Part shown: piece by piece, positions 1 through 7,594 of the stretch | Position numbering within the stretch: the first letter of the stretch is position 1 | How the letters are laid out: the number at the start of each line of letters is the position of its first letter | Source: Limnochordia bacterium | Lineage (GTDB): Bacteria; Bacillota; Limnochordia; Darwinibacteriales; DTU012 | Assembly: GCA_007116995.1 (NCBI GenBank) | Contig: SKHL01000127.1 | Coordinates: 1 to 16,012 of the forward strand | Reading direction: 5' to 3' | Length of the DNA stretch: 16,012 nt | Made by a program: the position numbers and the translations under genes | The notes under the pieces: model-generated | What the model was told of the DNA's origin: nothing | Seen by the model: only the letters and a program-made list of their open reading frames with translations | Databases searched by the model: none

Positions 1-19
1 AAAAGATAAAAATATAGTA

Positions 20-52
20 GACCAGTATCCGGATTCTAACTAGAATTCGGTC
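20..52. other. hairpin-forming inverted repeat near the window edge
   Basis: Bases 29-38 (CCGGATTCTA) can pair with 41-50 (TAGAATTCGG) with one G-T wobble. Allowing a 4-nt loop this gives about a 9-bp stem, and an outer GACC/GGTC pair offers an alternative fold. On the + strand it is followed by TCTTTTCTT, so it could terminate a rightward transcript entering from outside the window, or simply be a second hairpin downstream of secG. No gene is visible in bases 1-133. Confidence 0.35.
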
Positions 53-80
53 TTTTCTTATGTAACGAAGACTAAACCAC

Positions 81-110
81 AAAAAAACCCCGTAACCGAG
101 GTTACTAGGG
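81..110 (-). terminator. rho-independent terminator of secG
   Basis: On the minus strand, 24 nt after the secG stop, GTAAC-CTCG-GTTAC forms a tetraloop hairpin. It is extended by CCC pairing with GGG across a short imperfect step and is followed at once by seven U residues. This is the classical intrinsic terminator arrangement and closes the secG transcript. Confidence 0.85.
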
Positions 111-133
111 ATTCATGTTGGTGATTATTTGAT

Positions 134-352
134 TTAGAGTAAGCTTAAGATCACCGATAACACGATGAATGCAATTGCCAAATACTTCGTTGCTTGTTCT
201 AATACTCGTTCTGTCCCAGATGCTTGATTAAAAAACATCCGGCCACCTCCACCAATCGAGCCTAGACCATCACCTTTGCTTTCTTGCATTAAAACAGCAG
301 CTATCAAGCCAAAGGATACCAAAAATTGAATAACCATTAAAAAGGTAACCAT
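134..352 (-). CDS. secG: preprotein translocase subunit SecG
   Basis: This is the small accessory subunit of the SecYEG protein-conducting channel in the cytoplasmic membrane. The 72-residue product has the family layout: a first membrane helix (about residues 3-22), a conserved polar and glycine-rich cytoplasmic loop (QESKGDGLGSIGGGG, about 23-37, then the RMFF segment), and a second membrane helix (about 53-71). Length is normal for the family. The ATG at 352 is the only sensible start; its Shine-Dalgarno sequence GGAGGTG (370-364) is a little far away, at 11-13 nt. The gene lies downstream of eno, an arrangement seen in many clostridia. A strong terminator after eno, a separate promoter and a private terminator show that it is its own transcription unit. 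Confidence 0.95.
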   Translation of the reverse strand: MVTFLMVIQFLVSFGLIAAVLMQESKGDGLGSIGGGGRMFFNQASGTERVLEQATKYLAIAFIVLSVILSLL

Positions 353-394
353 GTCCCCACAGACACCTCCCTCACCTAGTCAATTACACCTGTC

Positions 395-437
395 AGTGTA
401 CCACAATATTAGTCTGTCTGCAAGGACTAATATTGTG
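395..437 (-). promoter_or_regulatory. secG promoter overlapped by a 13-bp perfect inverted repeat
   Basis: On the minus strand TTGCAG (423-418) and TACACT (400-395) are separated by exactly 17 nt. The -10 is extended by TGG, which fits a sigma-A-type promoter starting near 388. The perfect 13-bp arms GACTAATATTGTG (425-437) and CACAATATTAGTC (402-414), read on the + strand, flank the -35 element: one arm lies just upstream of it and the other fills most of the spacer. The arm centres are about 23 bp apart, roughly two helical turns, as expected for a dimeric regulator. The promoter elements are matched by eye; the operator role is an inference. Confidence 0.55.
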
Positions 438-453
438 ATCGTCAATTTATGGG

Positions 454-486
454 AAAAGTGGCTGTGCCTAAGGCAAACAGCCACTT
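454..486 (-). terminator. terminator of the glycolytic operon, after eno
   Basis: A perfect 10-bp stem (AAGTGGCTGT, 456-465 and 477-486 in inverted orientation) encloses a loop that itself contains GCC-TAA-GGC. On the minus strand it is followed by UUUUCCC. On the + strand it is followed by ATTTTT, so it could work in both directions, although no rightward gene feeds it. It lies 12 nt after the eno stop codon and separates eno from secG. Confidence 0.85.
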
Positions 487-498
487 ATTTTTGGAACC

Positions 499-1782
499 CT
501 ACTTCTTTAGGTTATAGAACGTTTTAATCCCGTTAAAATTAGCAATGTCTTCCAAATCCTCTTCAATCCTGAGCAATTGGTTGTACTTCGCAACCCGATC
601 AGTACGAGAAGGAGCACCGGTCTTAATCTGTCCTGCATTGGTAGCAACGGCTAAATCAGCAATGGTAGTATCTTCGCTCTCACCCGATCGATGAGATACA
701 ACAGCGGTATACCCGGCTCTTTTTGCCATCTCAATAGCATTAAGGGTTTCGGTTAAGGTTCCGATTTGATTTACTTTAACTAGAATCGAATTAGCGATAC
801 CTAACTCAATTCCTTTGCTTAAGCGCTCAGTGTTGGTTACAAATAAATCATCACCCACTAACTGAACTTTATCGCCAATAACGTCTGTTAGCTTCTTCCA
901 GCCATCCCACTCATCTTCACTAAGAGCATCCTCAATCGAAATAATTGGATATTTATCTACTAAATCCTTGTAGTACGCAACCATTTCATCGGTGGATAGA
1001 GTCTTACCTTCGCCTGCTAAAACGTATTTTCCATCCTTAAATAGCTCAGTAGCTGCCACGTCTAACGCAATGCCAAGATCTTCACCTGGTTTGTAGCCAG
1101 CCTTATCAATAGCCTCCAGAATAACTTGAATGGCCTCTTCGTTAGAGCCTAAGTTAGGGGCAAATCCACCTTCGTCACCTACTGCTGTATTTAGACCCTT
1201 AGCAGATAAAACTTTCTTCAGGTTATGGAACACTTCAGCGCCCATCCGTAAAGCTTCTTTAAAACAACATGCACCGACTGGCATAACCATAAATTCTTGA
1301 ATATCCACGTTGTTGTCAGCATGCTCGCCACCATTTAAAATGTTCATCATGGGAACCGGGAGATCCTGAGCATTGGTTCCACCAATGTATTGATAGAGGG
1401 GAAGACCGACTGAGTCAGCAGCAGACTTAGCGACAGCCATAGATACACCTAAAATAGCGTTAGCACCAAGTTTCCCCTTATTCGGTGTACCATCTAGTTC
1501 AATTAGCTTTTTATCAATTTCTACCTGCCGAGTAGCATCGTATCCAATAATCTCTGGGGCGATTACATCATTTACGTTATCTACTGCTTTCTGTACTCCC
1601 TTACCTAAATATCGACCTTTGTCATCATCACGAAGCTCTACCGCTTCAAACGCACCGGTGGAAGCACCCGAGGGTACGATAGATCGACCAAATGAACCAT
1701 CAGCTAAGAAAACTTCCACTTCTACAGTAGGGTTACCCCGCGAATCCAATACTTCTCTTGCGTAAACTTCTTCAATAATCAT
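499..1782 (-). CDS. eno: enolase (phosphopyruvate hydratase)
   Basis: Enolase interconverts 2-phosphoglycerate and phosphoenolpyruvate in the cytoplasm and needs two magnesium ions. The 427-residue length is typical. Visible signatures are the N-terminal AREVLDSRGNPTVEVEV segment, the substrate-loop SGASTGAFEA, the GDEGGFAPNL segment with the catalytic glutamate, the metal-binding SIEDAL and GDDLFVTN segments, the catalytic lysine in LVKVNQIGTL and the family signature SHRSGESEDTTIADLAV. The ATG at 1782 follows AAAGGAGG with 9-nt spacing. It is the last gene of the cggR operon, 44 nt after gpmI, with a terminator just downstream. A Cys-Cys pair (GACCFKEAL) stands where a charged or polar residue is more usual; it is away from the active site. 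Confidence 0.98.
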   Translation of the reverse strand: MIIEEVYAREVLDSRGNPTVEVEVFLADGSFGRSIVPSGASTGAFEAVELRDDDKGRYLGKGVQKAVDNVNDVIAPEIIGYDATRQVEIDKKLIELDGTPNKGKLGANAILGVSMAVAKSAADSVGLPLYQYIGGTNAQDLPVPMMNILNGGEHADNNVDIQEFMVMPVGACCFKEALRMGAEVFHNLKKVLSAKGLNTAVGDEGGFAPNLGSNEEAIQVILEAIDKAGYKPGEDLGIALDVAATELFKDGKYVLAGEGKTLSTDEMVAYYKDLVDKYPIISIEDALSEDEWDGWKKLTDVIGDKVQLVGDDLFVTNTERLSKGIELGIANSILVKVNQIGTLTETLNAIEMAKRAGYTAVVSHRSGESEDTTIADLAVATNAGQIKTGAPSRTDRVAKYNQLLRIEEDLEDIANFNGIKTFYNLKK

Positions 1783-1826
1783 CTGTTGTTTCCTCCTTTA
1801 AATACTCACTCTGTTTATATTCAGAT

Positions 1827-3362
1827 CTAATCTGTAATTAGGCTAGTTCCGCTCATTTCAACTGGTTTATCTAGTCCCATCAAATCAAGCAAAGAAGGAG
1901 CTAGATCTCCTAATATCCCAGACTTCACCTTTTTTCCTGCTCCATTAAAGAACCAGATAGGAACCGGATTCGATGTATGGGCTGTATGCGGTTGCTTTGT
2001 ATCGGGGTCTATCATTTGCTCTGCATTACCATGATCAGCCGTAATCAAAGCTTGCCCTCCTTGCGCTTCTAGTGCAGCTAACACCTTCCCAAGTCCCGCA
2101 TCCACAGCTTCCACAGCCGTAACCGCTGCAGCCACATCACCAGTATGACCAACCATGTCGCAGTTAGCGTAATTGAGTACGATTAAATCATAGGTTCCAC
2201 TATTAATGGCTTCCACTACGACCTGGGTTACCTCGGGTGCACTCATCTCTGGCTGCATGTCATATGTGGCTACCTTTGGCGAAGAAATCAGCTTGCGGTC
2301 TTCACCTGCAAAAGGCTCTTCCACACCACCATTTAAAAAAAAGGTAACATGGGCATATTTCTCGGTCTCTGCAATGCGCAACTGGCGTTTCCCTTGGTTT
2401 GCTAGATATTCACCTAGAGTATTCTTGAGATCCTGAGGTGAAAAGGCATAAGGAGCTTGTACATTACTGTCATATTGGGTCATCGTGGTATAACGTATAT
2501 CTAGACGACCACCTGGTCGTAAGAACCCTTCGAAATCTTCGTTAATAAAGGCCCATGTAATCTCCCGAGCACGATCAGCCCGAAAGTTGAAGAAGACAAT
2601 GGAATCACCATTTTCTATTTTCGCTACCGGGTCTCCATTCTCCTTGATCACAGTTGGGATTACGAACTCATCTGTTTCTCCGTTAGCATACGCAGTATCG
2701 ATCGCTTCCATTGTGGATTCCACTTCGCGACCTTGACCATCAACTAAGGCGAGATACGCCTTTTCTAAGCGATCCCAACGCTTATCTCGGTCCATCGCAT
2801 AATAGCGACCAGAAATAGTTGCCACTTGGCCTATGCCAACCTGATTAATTTTCGCCTCTAAATCCGCAAGAAACCCTTTGGCACTACTAGGGGGCACATC
2901 TCGACCATCTAGGAAGCAGTGAATATACACTGCATTCAAGCCATACCCCTTGGCCATTTCCAATAAAGCGTAGAGGTGATCCGTATGGCTGTGAACTCCA
3001 CCAGGTGAAATAAGACCCATTAGGTGTAACTTACCCCCGTTGTCCTTAGCCTGAGACATCGCCTGTACTAAAGCTTCATTCCTAAAAAAATCTCCGTCTT
3101 TCACTGACTTGCTAATCCGGGCTACATCTTGATAGACTATCCGCCCAGCACCGATATTTAAATGACCAACATTAGAATCTCCCATTTGCCCATCCATCAA
3201 ACCCACACTAGCACCCGATGCTTGCAAAGTTGCGTTAGGACAATTCTCCCATAGGTTAGCCATGGTTGGTGTCTTTGCCGCTTTTGTTGCATCGCCTTCT
3301 GGAGTTGGACTTAAACCATAACCATCTAGAATAATTAAGGCGACAGGTTTTTTTTGCGCCAA
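1827..3362 (-). CDS. gpmI: 2,3-bisphosphoglycerate-independent phosphoglycerate mutase
   Basis: This enzyme converts 3-phosphoglycerate to 2-phosphoglycerate through a phosphoserine intermediate and uses manganese in an alkaline-phosphatase-like fold. The 511-residue length is standard for GpmI. Key features are the metal-ligand Asp13 in ILDGYGLSP, the phospho-accepting Ser63 in MGDSNVGHLNIGAGR, the HSHTDHLY segment near residue 125, HCFLDGRDVPP, FNFRADRAREI and the C-terminal metal sites NCDMVGHTG and ADHGNAEQM. The start codon is TTG (3362-3360), with AGGAGG 7 nt upstream; there is no better alternative. Codons 3-5 contain a run of eight A. It lies between tpiA and eno, and the short 36-nt and 44-nt gaps indicate co-transcription. 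Confidence 0.97.
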   Translation of the reverse strand: MAQKKPVALIILDGYGLSPTPEGDATKAAKTPTMANLWENCPNATLQASGASVGLMDGQMGDSNVGHLNIGAGRIVYQDVARISKSVKDGDFFRNEALVQAMSQAKDNGGKLHLMGLISPGGVHSHTDHLYALLEMAKGYGLNAVYIHCFLDGRDVPPSSAKGFLADLEAKINQVGIGQVATISGRYYAMDRDKRWDRLEKAYLALVDGQGREVESTMEAIDTAYANGETDEFVIPTVIKENGDPVAKIENGDSIVFFNFRADRAREITWAFINEDFEGFLRPGGRLDIRYTTMTQYDSNVQAPYAFSPQDLKNTLGEYLANQGKRQLRIAETEKYAHVTFFLNGGVEEPFAGEDRKLISSPKVATYDMQPEMSAPEVTQVVVEAINSGTYDLIVLNYANCDMVGHTGDVAAAVTAVEAVDAGLGKVLAALEAQGGQALITADHGNAEQMIDPDTKQPHTAHTSNPVPIWFFNGAGKKVKSGILGDLAPSLLDLMGLDKPVEMSGTSLITD

Positions 3363-3398
3363 TCTGACCCCTCCTAAATTGTACCCTAAAAATCACTT

Positions 3399-4145
3399 CT
3401 ATTTATAGTTAACAATAGCACCAAAATCCTCGGCCTGGAGGCTCGCGCCACCAACTAAAGCACCATCAATATCCGATTGCTTCATGAGTTCGCGGGCGTT
3501 CGCTGGCTTTACACTACCACCGTATTGGATGCGGATTTCACTAGCTACGTCATCACCATAAAGCTTAGCAATGGTTTGACGTATGGTCACAATTACAGCA
3601 TTGGCATCTTCAGCACTCGCTGTCTCACCAGTACCAATGGCCCACACTGGTTCATACGCTACGACTACTTCATGCACTTGAGCCTTATTTATCCCAGTAA
3701 AAGCCCGTTCGATTTGGCCGATTACCAAGCGCTCTGTTTCACCAGCTTTACGTTGGGCTAACGTTTCTCCCACACAGATAATGGGATGTAGTCCATGCTC
3801 GAGCGCTAATAACGCCTTCTGATTGACTAATTCGTCAGTTTCACCATATAACTCTCGCCGTTCTGAGTGACCTACGACTACATATTGACAACCAGTGTCT
3901 CTTAACATCAGTACAGAGACTTCCCCAGTATAGGCCCCAGCTACTTCAGCGCACATGTTTTGAGCGCCTAATTTAACCTTTGTGAGCCCGAGCGCACTAA
4001 GAGCTGACAGTGCCGTAAAAGGCGGGCAGATTACGACTTCCACATCACTACTTTGGACCACTTGCTCTATTTCACGACCAGCTTCGATAGCTTCAGATAT
4101 AGTCTTATGCATCTTCCAGTTGCCCGCGATAATTGGTATACGCAC
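3399..4145 (-). CDS. tpiA: triose-phosphate isomerase
   Basis: This TIM-barrel enzyme interconverts dihydroxyacetone phosphate and glyceraldehyde 3-phosphate. All catalytic residues are visible in the 248-residue product: Asn9 and Lys11 in AGNWKMH, His93 in VVGHSERR and Glu165 in AYEPVWAIGTG, which leads into the mobile phosphate-gripping loop. QYGGSVKP and GALVGGASL form the phosphate-binding end of the barrel. The start codon is GTG at 4145, preceded by TAGGAGG whose TAG is also the stop codon of pgk. The gap to pgk is only 11 nt, so translation of the two genes is likely coupled. Confidence 0.97.
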   Translation of the reverse strand: MRIPIIAGNWKMHKTISEAIEAGREIEQVVQSSDVEVVICPPFTALSALSALGLTKVKLGAQNMCAEVAGAYTGEVSVLMLRDTGCQYVVVGHSERRELYGETDELVNQKALLALEHGLHPIICVGETLAQRKAGETERLVIGQIERAFTGINKAQVHEVVVAYEPVWAIGTGETASAEDANAVIVTIRQTIAKLYGDDVASEIRIQYGGSVKPANARELMKQSDIDGALVGGASLQAEDFGAIVNYK

Positions 4146-4156
4146 TGTGTTCCCTC

Positions 4157-5341
4157 CTATTTCTCGTTTAAGGCTGCAATCCCTGGTAATTCCTTGCCTT
4201 CTAAGAACTCCAACGATGCGCCGCCACCCGTCGATACATGGGTCATCTGGTCAGCTAATCCTGCTTTCTCTACTGCTGCTGCCGAGTCTCCTCCGCCAAT
4301 AATACTGATACCCTTACTATTTGCTAGAGTTTCAGCTATCGCATTCGTCCCTTTAGCAAACGCAGGAAACTCAAACACTCCCATTGGACCATTCCAGATC
4401 ACAGTAGCTGCATCCTCTACTGCTTTCTTAAATAACTCAATAGTCTTTGGTCCAATATCTAAGCCTTCCCAGTCTGCTGGGATTTGATCCGCTACAACCG
4501 TTTTATATTCGGCATCTTCAGCAAAGTTGGTAGCCACCACAACATCAACTGGCAGCAACAATTGGACATTTTTGGCTTTGGCCTTTTCCATGATCTCTTT
4601 ACAAAACTCAATTCGATCTGCATCTAATAGAGAATTACCAATTTCATACCCTTGAGCCTTTAAGAAAGTATACGCCATTCCACCACCAATAATTAGAGAA
4701 TTCACCTTCTCTAACAAAGACTCAATCACAGCGATCTTATCTTTCACCTTTGCTCCCCCTAAAATAGCAACAAAGGGCCGCTTGGGATCGTTGATAGCTC
4801 CACCTAGGAACTTAAGCTCTTTTTCCATCAGATACCCAGAAACAGCTGGTAAATATTGGGCTACACCTGCTGTTGATGCATGAGCTCTATGGGCAGCGCC
4901 AAAAGCATCGTTTACATAGACATCACCAAGAAATGCTAATTTCTTAGCAAACTCTGGATCATTTGTTTCCTCCTCGGGATGAAACCGTACATTCTCAAGC
5001 AATAATACATCGCCAGGTTGCATTGTAGCCACTGCGGCTGCTGGCTCGTCACCTATGCAGTCATTGACCTTATTGACTGGTCTCCCTAGCAACTCTGCTA
5101 AATGGTCTGCAATAGGATCTAAACGCATAGAATCGACAGGTTTCCCGTTTGGACGACCAAAGTGAGACATTAAAATGACCTTAGCGCCCTTCTCAATTAA
5201 GTACGTTATACTAGGTAAGGCCGCTGTAATCCGTTTATCGTCTGTGATCGCACCTGCATCATTCATGGGAACGTTGAAGTCCACGCGCATTAAAACTCGT
5301 TTATCCTTCACATCCACATCTTGAATCATTTTCTTATTCAT
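4157..5341 (-). CDS. pgk: phosphoglycerate kinase
   Basis: Phosphoglycerate kinase transfers the phosphate of 1,3-bisphosphoglycerate to ADP, the first ATP-yielding step of lower glycolysis. From the ATG at 5341 the product has 394 residues, the usual bacterial length. It shows RVLMRVDFNVPMND at the N-terminus, SHFGRPNG, the PGK signature around ENVRFHPEE, GGAKVKDKI in the nucleotide domain, GPMGVFEF, and the C-terminal GGGDSAAAVEKAG followed by STGGGASLEFLEG. The open frame extends 13 codons further upstream to 5380. I reject that extension because AAAGGAGG lies 8 nt before the internal ATG and the extra codons run through the intercistronic hairpin. It follows gapA after 64 nt. Confidence 0.97.
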   Translation of the reverse strand: MNKKMIQDVDVKDKRVLMRVDFNVPMNDAGAITDDKRITAALPSITYLIEKGAKVILMSHFGRPNGKPVDSMRLDPIADHLAELLGRPVNKVNDCIGDEPAAAVATMQPGDVLLLENVRFHPEEETNDPEFAKKLAFLGDVYVNDAFGAAHRAHASTAGVAQYLPAVSGYLMEKELKFLGGAINDPKRPFVAILGGAKVKDKIAVIESLLEKVNSLIIGGGMAYTFLKAQGYEIGNSLLDADRIEFCKEIMEKAKAKNVQLLLPVDVVVATNFAEDAEYKTVVADQIPADWEGLDIGPKTIELFKKAVEDAATVIWNGPMGVFEFPAFAKGTNAIAETLANSKGISIIGGGDSAAAVEKAGLADQMTHVSTGGGASLEFLEGKELPGIAALNEK

Positions 5342-5369
5342 CACAATGCCTCCTTTTCTATAGGACACG

Positions 5370-5389
5370 AAGGGGGGCAAGCCCCCCTT
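5370..5389 (-). other. GC-rich intercistronic hairpin between gapA and pgk
   Basis: AAGGGGGGC (5370-5378) is an exact inverted repeat of GCCCCCCTT (5381-5389), giving at least an 8-bp stem. On the minus strand it is followed by CGTGTCC, not by a U-run, so it is not a standard terminator. A very stable hairpin just after the gapA stop codon is more likely to protect the 3' end of an upstream mRNA segment, or to lower read-through, and so set the gapA-to-pgk ratio. That role is an inference. Confidence 0.65.
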
Positions 5390-5405
5390 AGATCACTCTA
5401 TGAAA

Positions 5406-6410
5406 CTACTTATTGTTTTCCATATAGGTGATTAAGTCTACTACCCTCATGGAGTAACCCCACTCATTATCATACCAAGCTACTACTTTGGCCATATTTC
5501 CATCCATAACTGTTGTTAATGGGGCATCAATAATGGAAGACCGGCTATCACCACGGTAATCCATAGAAACTAATTCTTGCTCTTCATATCCTAAAATACC
5601 TTTGAGGTCCCCTTCTGCAGCTTCCTTGAAGGCAGCGTTAATCTCTTCAGCTGTGGTAGGTTTCGCTAATTCAGCGACTAGATCCACCACGGATACTGTT
5701 GGTGTAGGAACACGTAATGCGTATCCATCTAATTTTCCTTTTAACTCTGGTAAAACTAAGGCAACAGCAGCGGCTGCTCCGGTTGTGGTTGGAATAATGC
5801 TTTCAGCTGCTGCACGGGCCCGACGAAAATCATCATGAGGAAGATCCAAAATCCGTTGGTCATTTGTATAAGAGTGTACTGTCGTCATTAAGCCCTTCTT
5901 AATTCCAAACTTCTCATTTAGAACTTTAGCAAAAGGAGCTAAACAGTTGGTGGTACAGGACGCATTAGATATTACATGATGCTTAGTTGCATCGTAATCG
6001 CCCTCATTTACACCCATTACAATTGTGATATCTTCCTCTTTAGCTGGAGCCGAGATGACTACTTTTTTTGCGCCAGCATCGATATGCCATTGGGCTTGGT
6101 CACGCTTGCGGAAAATACCTGTGGACTCTACTACATACTCTACATTAAGTTCGCCCCAAGGAAGATTCTTAGGATCTCTTTCTGCTAAGACTTTAATCTT
6201 CTTCCCATTTACTACGATGCTATCGCCAGCAACACTTACCTCTCCATCAAACTTACCATGAATGGAGTCATACTTGAGCAGGTGTGCAAGCATCGCTGCA
6301 TCGGTTAGATCGTTAATAGCTACGACCTCCATATTCGGATCCTCAACTATACCTCGAAATACTAGCCTTCCAATTCGACCAAATCCGTTAATACCTACTT
6401 TAATTGCCAT
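5406..6410 (-). CDS. gapA: glyceraldehyde-3-phosphate dehydrogenase, type I
   Basis: This enzyme oxidises glyceraldehyde 3-phosphate to 1,3-bisphosphoglycerate with NAD. The 334-residue product carries the Rossmann motif NGFGRIGR (residues 8-15), the segment NDLTD (33-37) at the cofactor-selecting position, the catalytic Cys152 in SNASCTTNCLAP and His179 in TTVHSYTNDQ, and a C-terminal AWYDNEWGYS. Position directly behind cggR and ahead of pgk supports the catabolic GapA role rather than a gluconeogenic GapB. The ATG at 6410 has AAGGAGG upstream, inside the end of cggR. The two coding regions overlap by 11 nt, which suggests translational coupling. Confidence 0.97.
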   Translation of the reverse strand: MAIKVGINGFGRIGRLVFRGIVEDPNMEVVAINDLTDAAMLAHLLKYDSIHGKFDGEVSVAGDSIVVNGKKIKVLAERDPKNLPWGELNVEYVVESTGIFRKRDQAQWHIDAGAKKVVISAPAKEEDITIVMGVNEGDYDATKHHVISNASCTTNCLAPFAKVLNEKFGIKKGLMTTVHSYTNDQRILDLPHDDFRRARAAAESIIPTTTGAAAAVALVLPELKGKLDGYALRVPTPTVSVVDLVAELAKPTTAEEINAAFKEAAEGDLKGILGYEEQELVSMDYRGDSRSSIIDAPLTTVMDGNMAKVVAWYDNEWGYSMRVVDLITYMENNK

Positions 6411-7449
6411 TTACGTGTTCCTCCTTATGTTTTAGTAAACTCATCAACCTCCGGGCTCCCCCTTCATCGGTGATACAGACATCGCAATATCCTGTTGATA
6501 CAACAGACAGCACAGCCCAGGCCTTGCTTTTACCACCACCGACTGCAACAATCAATGGTATTTTCCCCAAATCTTCTAACCGTACACCCAAAGATGATGT
6601 GGCATAGACGATCTGTCCCTTTGGATCAAAATAATATCCGAATGCTTCACCCACTGCGCCATCAATAATCAGCTGCATGACGTGTTCTTCGTCTAGCCCC
6701 CGACGGCTAGCCATTTCTTCGGCTGTGCCGATGCCATGTAATAATACATTAGCCCGTCGAACCAATGTAATTACATCACGAATTTGGGGATCCGCTACAA
6801 TGGTACTAACCAAATTAGAATCTACGTTATCTGGTGCATGAAGCAGTCGATAGGAACCACCTAACCCTTGGGCTAGCTTGGCTGCAATGGAATTAGCCTG
6901 AATAGTTACGTCTTCACCTAATCCTCCCCGAGCAGGAACCACAATTACATCTCGCTTGGTGCCATCTGAGGGAAAACTAGCAGCCACCTGACTAAGGGTT
7001 GTCCCCCCAGTTACCGCCAGGACATCCCCATTTTTTAAGACCTGACGCAGATATCTAGCGGTTGCTTTTGCTAGATCCTGTTTCACGACCATATCTTGGT
7101 CAGAGTCCCCTGGAACAATAATTACCTTCTTTACCTTCAGAACTTCCTTTAATTCTTGTTCTAAATGGGTTAGTCCATGCATCTGCCGGATGTACTCTCG
7201 TAAATCAGTAAGAATCCTCTCTCCATCTGAGCTCAAGCTCATTCCTGCATAGTTGCCTATCAAAAAACCACGTTCTCGAAGCACATCAACTTCCTTACGA
7301 ATAGTCCGTTCTGACTTTTCTAGGCGTTGTGCGATTGCTCGTCGACCTACTGGCGCCATAAAATAAACAGTACGCAGGATCAAATAGCGCTGTTCAACAA
7401 GGTCTAATGCTTCTGGTGCAATTTCATTCATAACGGTAATGGGATTCAC
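6400..7449 (-). CDS. cggR: central glycolytic genes regulator CggR (SorC/DeoR-type repressor)
   Basis: CggR represses its own glycolytic operon; in Bacillus subtilis fructose-1,6-bisphosphate relieves repression. The 349-residue product has an N-terminal winged helix (about residues 20-65, with the recognition region around KSERTIRKEVDVLRERGFL) and a C-terminal sugar-phosphate-binding domain, with signatures VTGGTTLSQVA, ARGGLGEDVTIQAN, LLHGIGTAEEM and a final CITDEGGARRLMSLL. Length is close to other CggR proteins. The start is GTG at 7449, 8 nt after AAGGGG (7463-7458); a later ATG at 7431 has no ribosome binding site. Identity rests on family features plus its position as first gene of the gapA operon, and on the matching operator upstream. 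Confidence 0.95.
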   Translation of the reverse strand: MNPITVMNEIAPEALDLVEQRYLILRTVYFMAPVGRRAIAQRLEKSERTIRKEVDVLRERGFLIGNYAGMSLSSDGERILTDLREYIRQMHGLTHLEQELKEVLKVKKVIIVPGDSDQDMVVKQDLAKATARYLRQVLKNGDVLAVTGGTTLSQVAASFPSDGTKRDVIVVPARGGLGEDVTIQANSIAAKLAQGLGGSYRLLHAPDNVDSNLVSTIVADPQIRDVITLVRRANVLLHGIGTAEEMASRRGLDEEHVMQLIIDGAVGEAFGYYFDPKGQIVYATSSLGVRLEDLGKIPLIVAVGGGKSKAWAVLSVVSTGYCDVCITDEGGARRLMSLLKHKEEHVNGN

Positions 7450-7468
7450 ATAAACAACCCCTTGGGTG

Positions 7469-7504
7469 GATCAAATTTATCCCGGATGTTATTTTTTTGT
7501 CCCG
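7469..7504 (-). promoter_or_regulatory. CggR-type operator with weak overlapping promoter
   Basis: On the minus strand CGGGACAAAAAA (7504-7493) and CGGGATAAATTT (7484-7473) are direct repeats spaced exactly 20 nt start to start. The B. subtilis CggR operator has CGGGAC elements at the same 20-nt period. The companion TGTC elements known there are poorly kept here: GATC follows the second repeat and ATAA the first. A weak promoter, TTGGCT (7514-7509) with 17-nt spacing to TAACAT (7491-7486), overlaps the repeats, but I am not sure of it; an upstream promoter is possible. The operator ends 6 nt before the cggR ribosome binding site. Confidence 0.65.
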
Positions 7505-7594
7505 CGTAAGCCAAAAAATAAGGTTGACTCTCATGTTACATTCCACTTTTAGGAAAAATATTCCTGCCTTTGCTTGTTAAGAATTTGACAAAAA

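Noticed and set aside
4053..4487. Rightward 144-codon open frame antisense to pgk
   Set aside because: It is fully antisense to a conserved gene, has no ribosome binding site and no recognisable protein features.
7551..7565. AGGAA/TTCCT hairpin after whiA as a terminator
   Set aside because: Only 5 bp, AT-rich and not followed by a U-run on the minus strand; it is too weak to call.
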